Assembly (NCBI RefSeq): GCF_003818135.1
Contig: NZ_RPOH01000026.1
Span: 16,667-80,666 of the forward strand
DNA: 64,000 nucleotides
Reading direction: 5' to 3'
DNA from: Buttiauxella warmboldiae
GTDB taxonomy: Bacteria > Pseudomonadota > Gammaproteobacteria > Enterobacterales > Enterobacteriaceae
The translations under genes and the position numbers were made by a program. Below, piece after piece: positions 9,651 through 18,765 of this stretch. The notes under the pieces are model-generated. The model was not told where the DNA came from and did not search any database. It worked only from the letters and a program-made list of their open reading frames with translations. Within the stretch, counting starts at the first letter, position 1; each line of letters opens with the position of its first letter.

Positions 9651-10697
9651 TTACTGCTCGCCCGCAATCTCAACCACTACGCGACGATCTGGCGCCAGGC
9701 AGTCAACAAGCTGGGATTTCGGCATATGGCTGTCGCAGCTGCTGCCGGTGACGGAATCGCTTTCACCACGCCCCTGCGCATGCACGCTTTGAACTGACAT
9801 TCCTTGTGCTACCAGCGCATCAACGACGGCTTGCGCACGTTGCGCAGAAAGCTGCTGGTTGTAATCGGCCGCTCCCAGGCGGTCACTGTAGCCGACGACC
9901 GTTGTCGCACTGTTTTTCGCCGCCTGCATCTCAGGGCTGTGATACAGCTGCTGAATTGCCCCATGGCCCTCTGCGGTCAGCTGCGCTGAGTTAAAGCCAA
10001 ACAGCACATCAGATTTCAGATTGAATTTTTTCACTTCAGGCACTGCCGCCGCTGGCGCTGCAGCAGGGGCGATAACGGCGTCATCATGCTGGCCAAAGCG
10101 ATAGACAATGCCCGCTGATACAGAGCTTACATCGCTGCTGATGCCAATCTGGTTAGCGTTGCCCACATTGCTGACCCACTGGTATTCCAGACGGCCAGCC
10201 CAGTTTTTAGTAAAGGCATATTCAGTACCGAGCGCGGCCAGCGGGCGCACACCGGTTTCAAAGTTGTTATGGCCCGCATTATTGGTTTCGGCGCGGTAAC
10301 CCATCACACCTGCGCGACCGTAAATATCCCAGCTATCCGTCAGGCCGTAGCTGGCTTTCACAGAGAGCTGCAGGCCCTGGCTCTTCATTTTCGCGCCCGC
10401 GACGCCGTTGTTGCCGTTAATGCCCATATTCCCAAGGTAGTCGTAGCCACCTTCAACGGCTAACCACGGAAGCACCTGATAACCGGCAAACACGCCGCCG
10501 CTGGCGTTGTCTTTATCGAAATCAAAGTCGGTGGCGCTGCTGGCGTTATCGCTGAAGTTTTTATCGCCGCTGGCATCAAAATAGTGCGACCAGCCCATTT
10601 TAGCGCCGCCGTACCAGGTGTTCGCATCTGCCGCAGCAAATACGTTAGAAACGGCGCAGACATTCAGCACGATTAAAGCGACAAGAGTCTTTTTCAT
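9651..10697 (-). CDS. OmpA paralogue: outer-membrane barrel plus peptidoglycan-binding domain
   Basis: A 348-residue OmpA-family protein distinct from the housekeeping ompA. It has a signal peptide (MKKTLVALIVLNVCAVSNVFA, about 21 residues), an eight-stranded barrel (about 22-205), a Pro/Ala linker (APAAAPAAAVPEV, about 210-222) and a C-terminal OmpA domain. The latter shows VVGYSDRLGAADYNQQLSAQRAQAVVD, a GRGESD motif, and a cysteine pair spanning CDSHMPKSQLVDC before LAPDRRVVVEI. The conserved Asp and Arg that bind diaminopimelate in OmpA (SDRLG and PDRRV) are present. The loops differ from E. coli OmpA. A regulator gene of the IprA/YaiV family lies just upstream on the same strand. Probable role: cell-envelope attachment. 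Confidence 0.9.
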   Translation of the reverse strand: MKKTLVALIVLNVCAVSNVFAAADANTWYGGAKMGWSHYFDASGDKNFSDNASSATDFDFDKDNASGGVFAGYQVLPWLAVEGGYDYLGNMGINGNNGVAGAKMKSQGLQLSVKASYGLTDSWDIYGRAGVMGYRAETNNAGHNNFETGVRPLAALGTEYAFTKNWAGRLEYQWVSNVGNANQIGISSDVSSVSAGIVYRFGQHDDAVIAPAAAPAAAVPEVKKFNLKSDVLFGFNSAQLTAEGHGAIQQLYHSPEMQAAKNSATTVVGYSDRLGAADYNQQLSAQRAQAVVDALVAQGMSVQSVHAQGRGESDSVTGSSCDSHMPKSQLVDCLAPDRRVVVEIAGEQ

Positions 10698-10909
10698 ATA
10701 TTCCCTAACATATCCTAATATCTGAGCAAACGACTCAGAATTAAATTGCCATAAGTTTGTTGACAGGAATAATAAGGCAAGAGTTCGCCCGCTTAAATTT
10801 CTAATAAGTTTATTTTTAAATAAATCCGGTTTGCCGCATCACTCTGTAATGGAGAAAAACCATTAACACGCTGGGCTAAAAAATAATAGCTTCACTTTTC
10901 GTGCTGCTA

Positions 10910-11539
10910 TCAAAATTTCTCAGGCAAATGCTTCATAGCGATTAAATAACCGCCTCTTTTAACCTCAATATAGCTTCCTGACTTCAGCGCAAAGATAACA
11001 TTGAGCACGCTGCTGCGTGATAAATGCGTTCTTTCCTGAATATACTCAAGAATAGAGGTGCGCATTCTTGTGGCGAGCGGCAGCTGAATCATCTCCTGTA
11101 AATGATCGCGAATCACAGAATAGGTGCGTTGCTGCACCACCAGGTCATTGCGGTAAAAGAGATAGCTATTAAAGTAGGCCAGGGTAATGGCGACGTCGCG
11201 CCACAGATTTTGCCGATCGAATATCTCCATCGCCTTGCCCACACCGACACGCAGTATGGTTGATGCGGTTTCGACACGCAGAATATGGCAGCGCAGCGAT
11301 TGCAGTGATTCAGCCAGACCAAACAGATGTGAATCATAGGCGCTGGCAATCACCAGCCCGTCGGTGGCGCGTAAAACCGAAACTTCCCCTTGCATAAAGA
11401 GATACAGTTGCGCTTCTCCTTTGTATTCCCAGTGCAATCTCTTGCGCGGCACCACATTTATTTCATGGCTTTCCGGCAGCAGCGCGGCGAGCAGGCGCTC
11501 AATTGAGTCATCCGGTTTGGCGGGGGCAGATAACGGCAT
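10910..11539 (-). CDS. IprA/YaiV-like winged-helix regulator with degenerate cNMP fold
   Basis: A 209-residue protein related to E. coli YaiV (IprA). The N-terminal half (about 20-130) is a cupin-like CRP/FNR-type sensory fold (EYKGEAQLYLFMQGEVSVL) lacking a recognisable cAMP-binding arginine/serine pair and lacking FNR cysteines. The C-terminal half (about 140-205) is a winged helix with RTHLSRSSVLNVIFALKSG as the DNA-contact region. It precedes the OmpA paralogue by 212 bases on the same strand, which hints that it controls that gene. The target and signal are unknown. Confidence 0.8.
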   Translation of the reverse strand: MPLSAPAKPDDSIERLLAALLPESHEINVVPRKRLHWEYKGEAQLYLFMQGEVSVLRATDGLVIASAYDSHLFGLAESLQSLRCHILRVETASTILRVGVGKAMEIFDRQNLWRDVAITLAYFNSYLFYRNDLVVQQRTYSVIRDHLQEMIQLPLATRMRTSILEYIQERTHLSRSSVLNVIFALKSGSYIEVKRGGYLIAMKHLPEKF

Positions 11540-11754
11540 CAGTTTTCCTCGGTCAATGATTTCACTTTGATTATAGCCATCATGACCGCAGTTTAAAAAT
11601 AAATAAAATCCTCATGAAATGCGCCGCGTTCTTCTGCCATTACTGCAAACGAAATATTTATATAACCAGAAATACTTTATCCACACCTGAGATATACCAG
11701 AAGCGGGAAAAATTTATTTTCAATCAAATTAAAGCTGGGCTTAGAGCGGCCAGC

Positions 11755-11787
11755 AAAAACGGTGGGCAGCGTTAAGCTTGCCCACCG
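11755..11787 (-). terminator. yajD terminator
   Basis: On the minus strand CGGTGGGC pairs with GCCCACCG and is followed by TTTTT, 6 bases beyond the yajD stop. The rest of 11540-11754 is A+T-rich and should hold the promoter of the regulator gene. Confidence 0.9.
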
Positions 11788-11792
11788 AATAA

Positions 11793-12140
11793 TTATTTCT
11801 TTTTATTAAGCAGCGATTTTAAATCCGCGAAGGGATTATAGGTCGCTTCGCCGACCTCTTTTTGAGCGTCTTCACCCGCTACTACACGCGTGCCGTATTG
11901 GTCGGCTTCGGTGTATTTGGAATGCTCATGGTCGTGGCAGTACAGGCACAATAGCTCCCAGTTGCTGCCGTCTTCCGGGTTATTGGTATGATCATGGTCG
12001 ATATGGTGAACCGTCAGCTCGCGCAGGTTTGAATAAACAAACTCACGCGAACAGCGCCCGCATACCCACGGGTAGATTTTTAATGCTTTTTCACGATAGC
12101 CGCTTTCCAGCCGCGTGTAGTTTTTCGGGATCAGAGCCAT
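11793..12140 (-). CDS. yajD: HNH nuclease-family protein YajD
   Basis: A 115-residue HNH protein, the same length as E. coli YajD and nearly identical in its core. The zinc ribbon is built from CGRC (near residues 29-32) and CLYC (near 67-70), with the HNH core HHIDHDHTNN and CHDHEHSK. A TTG six bases upstream extends the frame, but MALIPKNY matches the family start. Cytosolic; cellular role not established. In E. coli yajD is elsewhere on the chromosome, so its place beside fhlA is unusual. Confidence 0.95.
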   Translation of the reverse strand: MALIPKNYTRLESGYREKALKIYPWVCGRCSREFVYSNLRELTVHHIDHDHTNNPEDGSNWELLCLYCHDHEHSKYTEADQYGTRVVAGEDAQKEVGEATYNPFADLKSLLNKKK

Positions 12141-12188
12141 AGTCAACGCCTGTCAATTATACAAATCAGAGATATCACCAGTTTCCGG

Positions 12189-14273
12189 TTAATTTCCCTC
12201 TTTATCAATCCCCAAACGTTTCATACGTGAAAGCAGCGTGGTGCGCTTTAACCCTAAACGTTGCGCCGCACCGCGCGGGCCAGCAACCACGCCGTTGGTC
12301 TCTTTGAGCACGCGCAAAATTCTCTGCGTCTCATTTTCCCCTTCACGAAACTCTTCGCTCGCCACCAGCGGTGCCGGTTTTTCTTGCGGCGGCTGATAGT
12401 CCATTTCAGGCAAGGAGAGATGCAGCACATTGCCCCGGGTCAGCAGCACCGCGCGTTCGATGACGTTTTCCAGCTCGCGCACGTTGCCCGGCCAGTCCAT
12501 ACGGCTGAGCGCACGCAGGGTTTCAGCCGGAATGCTGTCAATATTGCGGTTCATGCGATGGGCGATTTTAAAGGTGAAGGATTTCACCAGCAGCGGAATA
12601 TCTTCCGGGCGCTCGCGCAGCGGCGGCAGCATAATCGGGAACACGTTCAGGCGGTAGTAAAGATCGCTGCGAAACTCGCGCTCCGCCACCATCTCTTTAA
12701 GATTGCGGTTGGTGGCGGCGATTAAGCGCACATCCACCTGCTGCACTTTATTGCTGCCAAGGCGCTCAAATTCTTGTTCCTGAAGCACGCGCAGCAGCTT
12801 CGGCTGCAGCTCCAGCGGCATATCGCCGACTTCATCAAGGAACAGCGAGCTTTTATCCGCCAGCTCAAAACGCCCGATGCGCTGGGTGTTAGCGCCGGTA
12901 AATGCCCCGCGCTCGTGGCCGAACAGGTCGCTTTCCAGCAGCCCCGCGGGCATTGCCGCACAGTTAATTTTCACCATCCGGCGGCTGTTGCGCTCGCTCA
13001 GGTTGTGAATGGCTCGGGCAATCAGCTCCTTGCCCGTCCCCGTTTCACCAAGGATCAGCACGGTGCTATCGCTTTTGGCCACCATCTCAACCTGTTTAAG
13101 CACGTTGGACATCACGTCGCTGCGGCCAATAATTTCCCCAAAATCACTGGCGACATTATTGATCTGTTCGGTGAGATAGAGGTTCTCATCCACCAGGTTT
13201 TCTTTCAGGCGGTTGATTTCCTGATACGCCAGCGCGTTATCTACCGCAATCGCGATACGCTCGGCAATCTGGCGCAGCAGCTTGAGGTTTTGCGGGGTGA
13301 AGACGCCCGCCTTGCATTGCGCCAGTTTCAACACGCCCAGCATGTTATTGCCGAAAGTGAGCGGCAGCAGGCACAGCGTCTGGATTTGGTTGCCCCACAT
13401 TTCAAACAGCATGCGTTCATAGGGCGCAAGCCTGTCGCCTTGATTGAGGTTTAACAGCAGCATTTCGCCGCTTTTAAACACCCGTTCGGAGAGCGTACCC
13501 GTCAGGGCCACATCGCTTTGGTCGTGGATTGGCGACTGCTCATCGACAAAGTGGGTGGAATAGACCGTCAGCCGGTCTTTGCGGTTGCCGCGCAAAACAA
13601 TGCTGATGGAATCAATGGAGAAGTAGTGATGGATCTCGCGGGCAATCTCGCCGATCAGTTCATCAAGATCGAGCTTTGACAGCACGGTGTTTGTCACCGC
13701 GACCAGGATACGGAAATCGTCACGTTCGCGGCACAGCTGCTGATAGCCAAGGTGTGAGTCGATACGGCTCTGGATTTGTTCTGCCACCAGCCCGACTATC
13801 TGCGCCAGCGTATGCAGACGGTTGAGCTCTTTATCCGTCCAGTTTTGATCGCTATTGCGGATGAACTCACAGCCGCCAAAAATTTTGCCTTCAGCGGCCA
13901 GCGGCAGCAGGCAGTAGCGGCCGAAAGGCGCGTACAGTTCGAGATTCATCACCTGCGGCCAGGTGTCGTTAAACTCTTCCTGGGTGCAAACTAGCGCTTC
14001 CGGGCGCGAAAGCACCCGCCGCACCGGCCCATTTGCCAGCACCATTTCATCTTCGTAATGCAGCTCTTTGCCGTGGTTATCCAGGCCATAAAAGGCCACG
14101 CGCTGGTGCAGCGGATGATAAAGCAGAATATTCACTCTGTCCGCCAGCGCCCCCTGCTTCGCCAGCTGCGTCAGGCTGCTGGCAAGGGCCGGGAGATCGG
14201 GTTGCTGCAGCAGGGTACGCGTAATATCAAACAGCCCCTGCTGCCCGAGATCGCTCATCGGTGTGTATGGCAT
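12189..14273 (-). CDS. fhlA: Formate hydrogenlyase transcriptional activator FhlA
   Basis: A sigma-54 enhancer-binding activator of 694 residues (E. coli 692) that senses formate and drives the hyc, hyp and hydN-fdhF promoters. Domain order: two GAF domains (about 1-350), the AAA+ domain with Walker A GETGTGKE (near 410), the sigma-54 contact loop GAFTGA and Walker B LFLDEVGD, and a C-terminal Fis-type HTH ([17 protein letters not shown]). It is last in the hypABCDE-fhlA direction, but a hairpin with a T-run precedes it, so part of its expression is likely separate. The stop is followed by yajD rather than by mutS-side genes as in E. coli. Confidence 0.97.
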   Translation of the reverse strand: MPYTPMSDLGQQGLFDITRTLLQQPDLPALASSLTQLAKQGALADRVNILLYHPLHQRVAFYGLDNHGKELHYEDEMVLANGPVRRVLSRPEALVCTQEEFNDTWPQVMNLELYAPFGRYCLLPLAAEGKIFGGCEFIRNSDQNWTDKELNRLHTLAQIVGLVAEQIQSRIDSHLGYQQLCRERDDFRILVAVTNTVLSKLDLDELIGEIAREIHHYFSIDSISIVLRGNRKDRLTVYSTHFVDEQSPIHDQSDVALTGTLSERVFKSGEMLLLNLNQGDRLAPYERMLFEMWGNQIQTLCLLPLTFGNNMLGVLKLAQCKAGVFTPQNLKLLRQIAERIAIAVDNALAYQEINRLKENLVDENLYLTEQINNVASDFGEIIGRSDVMSNVLKQVEMVAKSDSTVLILGETGTGKELIARAIHNLSERNSRRMVKINCAAMPAGLLESDLFGHERGAFTGANTQRIGRFELADKSSLFLDEVGDMPLELQPKLLRVLQEQEFERLGSNKVQQVDVRLIAATNRNLKEMVAEREFRSDLYYRLNVFPIMLPPLRERPEDIPLLVKSFTFKIAHRMNRNIDSIPAETLRALSRMDWPGNVRELENVIERAVLLTRGNVLHLSLPEMDYQPPQEKPAPLVASEEFREGENETQRILRVLKETNGVVAGPRGAAQRLGLKRTTLLSRMKRLGIDKEGN

Positions 14274-14283
14274 TTTGCTTATC

Positions 14284-14313
14284 CAAAAAAAGAGACCCGG
14301 CGAGTGACCGGGT
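14284..14313 (-). terminator. Terminator or attenuator between hypE and fhlA
   Basis: On the minus strand ACCCGG pairs with CCGGGT (7-base loop), then CTC and seven T, 10 bases before the fhlA start codon. It should reduce readthrough from the hyp operon into fhlA, or act as an attenuator. Confidence 0.75.
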
Positions 14314-14390
14314 AAGGAGTGTATTTATCATATAAATCGCGCCCGATGCTTTAGTGTAGCCAGAGTGCTACGCGGTAATCCGGGCCTGGG

Positions 14391-15401
14391 TCAACAAATG
14401 CGTGGTAGCGGTTCAGAATGCGGCAAATCTAAGGTCCGTTTTACCCCATAAAGTCCGGCGACGCGTACGCCTTTACGTTCAACGACATCGCCAATAATTG
14501 CCGCCTCTGTGCCGGACGGATGAGCGCGCAGTGCCGCAAGCACCGCTTCGGCGGATTCACGTTGAACCGCAATCACCAGTTTACCTTCGTTGGCAAAATT
14601 CAGCGCGTCAAGGCCGAGCAATTCACACACGCCACGCACTGCCGGGTTTAACGGCAGCTGGCTTTCAGCCACTTCCATTCCATATCCACAGGACGCCGCA
14701 AACTCATGCAGTACCGCATTCACGCCGCCGCGCGTGGCATCCCGCAGCGCTTTTACGCCGGGGATCTTCACCAGAGGGGCGATTAGCGGGGCCAGCACCG
14801 CACAATCACTGCTTAGCGCCCCTTCCAGACCCAGCGATTCACGCAGGTTAAGGATAGTCGCTCCGTGGTCACCTAAGGTCCCGCTGACGATCAAGACATC
14901 CCCCACGCCGATCTGCTGCGTGCCCCAGTTCAGACCTGCGGGAATGGCGCCCATCCCTGCGGTGTTGATAAACAGCTTATCTGCCGCCCCGCGCTGCACG
15001 ACTTTGGTATCCCCCGTCACCACGGCAATACCGGCCGCTTTAGCCGTCGCCGCCATACTGGTGACAACACGCTCCAGCGTTTCCAGGGGTAAACCTTCTT
15101 CAAGGATAAATCCGCACGATAGCCAGCGCGGCGTCGCCCCGCAGACCGCAATGTCGTTCGCCGTCCCGCAAATAGCTAATTTGCCGATATCGCCGCCGGG
15201 GAAAAACAGCGGGTCGATAACATAGCTGTCGGTGGAAAAGGCCAGCCGGTCACCGCTGGCCGTCAGTTCAGCCAGCGGCAATCGGGCCTGATCTTCCTGC
15301 TCTGACAGCCACGGATTATCAAATGCCTGCATAAACAAGTCAGCTACCAGCTTTTGCATTGCCTGGCCGCCGCTGCCGTGGGCGAGTTCTATCGTTTTCA
15401 T
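14391..15401 (-). CDS. hypE: Hydrogenase maturation protein HypE
   Basis: A PurM-like protein of 336 residues that dehydrates the carbamoyl group on its C-terminal cysteine to a thiocyanate, giving the CN ligands of the [NiFe] site. Visible are AHGSGGQAMQ at the N-terminus, the ATP-binding segments TGDTKVV and DATRGGVNAVLHE, and the essential C-terminal PRIC tail (C336). The long open frame continues 92 codons upstream, but the ATG at 15401 gives the family start [12 protein letters not shown] and overlaps the hypD stop by 4 bases (ATGA). Works with HypF (carbamoyl transfer) and HypC/HypD. Confidence 0.97.
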   Translation of the reverse strand: MKTIELAHGSGGQAMQKLVADLFMQAFDNPWLSEQEDQARLPLAELTASGDRLAFSTDSYVIDPLFFPGGDIGKLAICGTANDIAVCGATPRWLSCGFILEEGLPLETLERVVTSMAATAKAAGIAVVTGDTKVVQRGAADKLFINTAGMGAIPAGLNWGTQQIGVGDVLIVSGTLGDHGATILNLRESLGLEGALSSDCAVLAPLIAPLVKIPGVKALRDATRGGVNAVLHEFAASCGYGMEVAESQLPLNPAVRGVCELLGLDALNFANEGKLVIAVQRESAEAVLAALRAHPSGTEAAIIGDVVERKGVRVAGLYGVKRTLDLPHSEPLPRIC

Positions 15402-16522
15402 GCTTCGCACTCCTGGCCGCGATACTGATACCACGCGGCACATGCACCTTCGGATGACACCATCAAAGCGCCAAAGGCATTTTGAGGATTGCAGGTTTGG
15501 CCGAACATCGGGCACTGATGCGGTTTGCAACGCCCGGTGAGCACATCGCCACAGCGGGCGAGCGGGTCGTCGTACACCTGCTGCGGCGCGGGTTTGAAAT
15601 GATCCTCCGCATCGAACTGACGATAGTCTGCGGTCAGCTGTACGCCGGAATCGCTGATGGTGCCAAGCCCGCGCCATTCCGCATCACCGCGCACGGTAAA
15701 CACCTCTGAAATCGCCTGCTGCGCCAGGTTGTTTCCGGCATCCGGCACCACGCGTTTGTACTGATTTTCCACTTTGCTGCGCTGCTGGATTTTTTGCTCC
15801 ACCAGCATCACCACGCCCTGCAATAAATCCAGCGGCTCAAAGCCTGCCACCACCAGCGGGCGCTGATGCTGGGTCGCGATAAAATGATAGGCGGCGGTGC
15901 CGATCACCATGCTGACATGACCGGGAGCGAGGAACGCATCAATGCCGTTATCCGGCTGTTCAAGCAGGCTACGCAACGTAGGGATCAGCGTGATGTGCTG
16001 GCAGAAAAAGTAAAAATTAGTGATGCCCTGCGCTTTCGCCTGTTGCAGCGTGATGGCGGTCGTCGGCATCGTAGTTTCAAAACCGAGGCCAAAGAACACC
16101 ACTTTTTTATCCAGATTCTGACTGGCTAAAGCGAGCGCATCCATCGGCGAATACACCACGCGCACATCCGCACCGCGCGCTTTGGCCTGCATCAGCGAGC
16201 CGTTTTTACCCGGCACGCGCATCGCGTCGCCAAAGGTGCAAAAAATCACCTCCGGGTGGCTGGCAATTTCGATACAGGTGTCGATACGCCCCATGGGCAA
16301 CACGCACACCGGGCAGCCGGGCCCATGAATAAACTCAATGTTATCGGGCAGTAACTGGTCGAGACCAAACTTAAAGATAGCGTGTGTATGCCCACCGCAG
16401 ACTTCCATAATGCGCAGCGGGCGCCGTGCGGTATAGGGCAGCTCAGGCGCGCGTTCACGTAACACATCAATAAGCTGCATCACTTTTTCCGGCGCACGAT
16501 ATTCATCAACAAAGCGCATCAT
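15398..16522 (-). CDS. hypD: Hydrogenase maturation protein HypD
   Basis: The iron-sulfur scaffold on which Fe(CN)2CO is assembled with HypC. Visible motifs are CGGHTH (C42 here; C41 if the second Met is the start), GPGCPVC (C70, C73) and the C-terminal cysteine-rich segment [15 protein letters not shown] that holds the 4Fe-4S cluster. Two adjacent ATGs (16522 and 16519) overlap the hypC stop; the second gives the E. coli length of 373. It forms a tightly packed operon with overlapping stops and starts on both sides. Confidence 0.97.
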   Translation of the reverse strand: MMRFVDEYRAPEKVMQLIDVLRERAPELPYTARRPLRIMEVCGGHTHAIFKFGLDQLLPDNIEFIHGPGCPVCVLPMGRIDTCIEIASHPEVIFCTFGDAMRVPGKNGSLMQAKARGADVRVVYSPMDALALASQNLDKKVVFFGLGFETTMPTTAITLQQAKAQGITNFYFFCQHITLIPTLRSLLEQPDNGIDAFLAPGHVSMVIGTAAYHFIATQHQRPLVVAGFEPLDLLQGVVMLVEQKIQQRSKVENQYKRVVPDAGNNLAQQAISEVFTVRGDAEWRGLGTISDSGVQLTADYRQFDAEDHFKPAPQQVYDDPLARCGDVLTGRCKPHQCPMFGQTCNPQNAFGALMVSSEGACAAWYQYRGQECEA

Positions 16523-16779
16523 CGACTTTCTTCCCCAAACAGCAGGCCGCCAACGTCAGGCTCCACTTCAAACATGTTTTGCAATGCGTCGAGCGTGTCG
16601 CGAGCTTCGGCTTCATCAATAATAGCCATCGCAAAACCAACGTGAACCAGCACCCACTGGCCAGGTTGCGCCTCGCCCACCAGCATCAGGTTGACGTCGC
16701 GTTTGATGCCGCAGACATCGACTTTGGCGCTACCGTCTGGCAAACGCTCAACGATTTGGCCCGGAATGCCTATGCACAT
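16519..16779 (-). CDS. hypC: Hydrogenase maturation chaperone HypC
   Basis: An 86-residue HypC/HupF/HybG-family chaperone. It has the essential N-terminal MCIGIPGQ, whose Cys2 binds HypD and the HycE precursor. A small beta-barrel follows, with [16 protein letters not shown]. Its partner hydrogenase is HycE. It overlaps hypB by 10 bases upstream and hypD at its stop. A few residues shorter than E. coli HypC (90), with the difference at the C-terminus. Confidence 0.97.
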   Translation of the reverse strand: MCIGIPGQIVERLPDGSAKVDVCGIKRDVNLMLVGEAQPGQWVLVHVGFAMAIIDEAEARDTLDALQNMFEVEPDVGGLLFGEESR

Positions 16780-17633
16780 CGTTCAGCCTCCAGCCAGTTC
16801 AGCCATTGTTCCATGCCTTCGCCGCTGGTCGCGGAAACCAGAATGATTTCAATATCCGGATTCACCTGGCGGGCGTAATCGAGGCATTTATCGACGTCGA
16901 ACTGTAAGTACGGCAGCAGATCGATTTTGTTGAGCAGCATGAGGGAAGCCGCAGCAAACATATGGGGATATTTCAGCGGTTTGTCTTCGCCTTCGGTAAC
17001 CGAAAGCACCGCCACTTTATGGCGTTCGCCGAGATCAAAACTCGCCGGGCACACCAGGTTACCCACGTTTTCGATAAACAGAATGCCGTTACGTTCAAGC
17101 GGCAGGCGCTGCATGGCATCGCGGATCATCTGCGCATCAAGGTGGCAACCTTTGCCAGTATTCACCTGAATGGCTGGCGTGCCGGTGGCGCGAATACGTT
17201 CCGCGTCATTCACCGTTTGCTGATCGCCTTCAATAACCGCGCAAGGTACATTACCGTGCAGGCGTTTTAAGCTTTCGGTCAGCAGCGTGGTTTTACCGGA
17301 GCCTGGGCTGGAAACCAGGTTCAGCACCAGCTGTTGCCGTTTAGCAAATTGTTCGCGGTTATACACGGCGAGCTGGTTGTTCTTATCGAGCACGTTAAGT
17401 TCGATTTCCAGCATCCGGCGCTGCGTCATACCGGGCGCGTGGGTGCCCGCCGCGCCGTGACCGTAATGCAGGTCACCCTGATCGTCGGCAGTGGGGGCAA
17501 ATTTCATGCCGGTGATTGGCGTCAGCGCTCGCGCGGCTGGCGCAAAAGGCGCACTACGGAAACCGGAGTGCGGGTTGCGCTCATCGCCTTCTATATACAG
17601 GTTGCCTTCAGCACAACCACAGGTGCTACACAT
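16770..17633 (-). CDS. hypB: Hydrogenase nickel-incorporation GTPase HypB
   Basis: A 287-residue nickel GTPase. The N-terminal MCSTCGC is the high-affinity nickel site, followed by a low-complexity linker (about 8-85). The GTPase domain has the P-loop SSPGSGKTT (near 108-116), the metal-switch residues in GKGCHLD and NLVCPASFD, and NKID (G4). It inserts nickel into the HycE precursor with HypA and SlyD. It overlaps hypA by 8 bases and hypC by 10. Confidence 0.97.
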   Translation of the reverse strand: MCSTCGCAEGNLYIEGDERNPHSGFRSAPFAPAARALTPITGMKFAPTADDQGDLHYGHGAAGTHAPGMTQRRMLEIELNVLDKNNQLAVYNREQFAKRQQLVLNLVSSPGSGKTTLLTESLKRLHGNVPCAVIEGDQQTVNDAERIRATGTPAIQVNTGKGCHLDAQMIRDAMQRLPLERNGILFIENVGNLVCPASFDLGERHKVAVLSVTEGEDKPLKYPHMFAAASLMLLNKIDLLPYLQFDVDKCLDYARQVNPDIEIILVSATSGEGMEQWLNWLEAERCA

Positions 17634-17985
17634 GATTTGTCTCCTCTACTTCCAGACGTTTAATCTGTACGCCATCATCCGCCACGATGCGTAAGTTGCT
17701 GCCTTCGCACAGCGGGCAGCGCCGCACCAGCTGCGTTAACAAGGTGATGTGTTGCTGACAGCCGTAGCACCAGCATTCCGCTTGCTGTTGATGAATATGA
17801 AGCTGGCAGCCTTCGGCTAAGGTGTCGCGGCACACTAAGTCGAAACAGAACTCCAGCGCGCTTTGCTCAACGCAGGAGAAAGCGCCCACTTCGAGCCAGA
17901 CGCCGGTGACGCGAGTCGCGCCGTGCTGGCGGGCCTGAGCTTCAATGAGTTCCAGTGCGCGTTGGCAGAGGGTGATTTCGTGCAT
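17626..17985 (-). CDS. hypA: Hydrogenase nickel chaperone HypA
   Basis: A 119-residue nickel-binding chaperone (E. coli 116). Nickel ligands begin at MHEITLC (His2), and the zinc domain is CWCYGCQQ with CPLC. The open frame runs 30 codons further upstream, but the ATG at 17985 follows a near-perfect GGAGGT and gives the invariant MHE start. First gene of hypABCDE, transcribed from the sigma-54 site at 18017-18031. It delivers nickel to the hydrogenase 3 precursor. Confidence 0.97.
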   Translation of the reverse strand: MHEITLCQRALELIEAQARQHGATRVTGVWLEVGAFSCVEQSALEFCFDLVCRDTLAEGCQLHIHQQQAECWCYGCQQHITLLTQLVRRCPLCEGSNLRIVADDGVQIKRLEVEETNHV

Positions 17986-18016
17986 AGTACCTCCGGGGAT
18001 ATCTGGCAGAGGTAAT

Positions 18017-18031
18017 GCAAGGATGATGCCA
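18017..18031 (-). promoter_or_regulatory. Sigma-54 promoter of hypA
   Basis: Read on the minus strand: TGGCATC-ATCC-TTGC, exact -24/-12 spacing, about 31 bases before the hypA start codon. It shares the upstream FhlA site at 18091-18111 with the divergent hycA promoter. Confidence 0.85.
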
Positions 18032-18038
18032 GATGCAG

Positions 18039-18067
18039 CCTCACCCTCGGGGAGAGTCGGGGTGAGG
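18039..18067. repeat. Interspersed palindrome (CCTCACCC type)
   Basis: CCTCACCC (18039-18046) and GGGTGAGG (18060-18067) are inverted around a G-rich centre. Related sequence occurs at 34455-34498 and 63938-63962, so it looks like a dispersed intergenic repeat that landed between the hypA promoter and the FhlA site. Confidence 0.6.
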
Positions 18068-18090
18068 GTGATCAATCAACGCACCGTCAA

Positions 18091-18111
18091 AGATGTCGAA
18101 ATGACATGTCA
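18091..18111. promoter_or_regulatory. FhlA upstream activation site, hypA-hycA region
   Basis: TGTCGAAATGACA (18094-18106) followed directly by ATGTCA gives the interrupted palindrome seen at FhlA targets. It lies 60-100 bases from both divergent sigma-54 promoters. The assignment rests on its resemblance to the sites at 18694-18716 and 26816-26841. Confidence 0.7.
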
Positions 18112-18172
18112 ACTCTGCGGCTACCCGCCACGAATCCACACAAAAACCAACAATTTCAGACAAATACAAACT

Positions 18173-18187
18173 TGGCACGAAACATGC
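18173..18187 (+). promoter_or_regulatory. Sigma-54 promoter of hycA-I
   Basis: TGGCACG-AAAC-ATGC has correct -24/-12 spacing and lies about 37 bases before hycA. Confidence 0.88.
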
Positions 18188-18224
18188 TCTGTAGACGCAT
18201 CAGCAAAAACAGAGTGATTTAAAA

Positions 18225-18680
18225 ATGAACATTTGGGAACTGAGCGAAAAAGCCGAATACATTGCCGACAAGCACCAGCGCTTGCTTACGCAGTGGCAGC
18301 AATACTGCAATACGTTGATTCAGGGCATCACCCTTTCTAAAGCCAGGCTGCATCACGCGGTAGGCTGCAACCCTGATGATTCCCTGCGCTTCTTCTTATT
18401 TGACCATTTCATTATTAACGTGCGCCTCGCCGAAGGCTTTAACAGCCATACCATTGAATACTATGTCGAAAAACGTAGCGGCGAAGACAGAGTCCTGATT
18501 GCCAAAGCGATGCTTGATGACGAAGGCCGCATCGACAACAGCATCAGTAACCGTGACCGCGAAAACGTGCTCGATCATTACCTCGAAAAAATTCGTCCGG
18601 TCTATGAAAGCCTGTACAGCGCAGTGAACAGCGATACCCCAGTGTCGATGGGTCAACTGCAGCAAAGTGCTCAGGCCTGA
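18225..18680 (+). CDS. hycA: Formate hydrogenlyase regulator HycA
   Basis: A 151-residue soluble protein (E. coli 153) that counteracts FhlA activation. Recognisable blocks are MNIWELSEKAEYIA, QGITLSKARLHHAV and GFNSHTIEYYVE. There is no enzymatic motif and no HTH. First gene of the hyc operon, followed by an 85-base gap that carries a second FhlA-type site, matching the known E. coli layout. Confidence 0.95.
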   Translation: MNIWELSEKAEYIADKHQRLLTQWQQYCNTLIQGITLSKARLHHAVGCNPDDSLRFFLFDHFIINVRLAEGFNSHTIEYYVEKRSGEDRVLIAKAMLDDEGRIDNSISNRDRENVLDHYLEKIRPVYESLYSAVNSDTPVSMGQLQQSAQA

Positions 18681-18693
18681 TTGCTCCTCTGGG

Positions 18694-18716
18694 TGTCGAA
18701 AACTGTCGAAACGACA
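18694..18716. promoter_or_regulatory. Internal FhlA site, hycA-hycB
   Basis: A GTGTCGAAA half-site followed by the palindrome TGTCGAAACGACA (18704-18716). E. coli is known to have an FhlA site in the same intergenic interval. Confidence 0.7.
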
Positions 18717-18765
18717 GGCTTCGGCACGGTTTCGTCAAAAATGATGATGCTTTAAGGAACACCTG

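Noticed and set aside
12774..13454. 226-codon frame antisense to fhlA
   Set aside because: It is opposite the conserved AAA+ and GAF coding sequence; codon pattern and lack of start signals mark it as a shadow.
14391..15677. Long 428-codon frame covering hypE with a big N-terminal extension
   Set aside because: The extra 92 codons lie inside hypD in another frame and have no family similarity; the true start is 15401.
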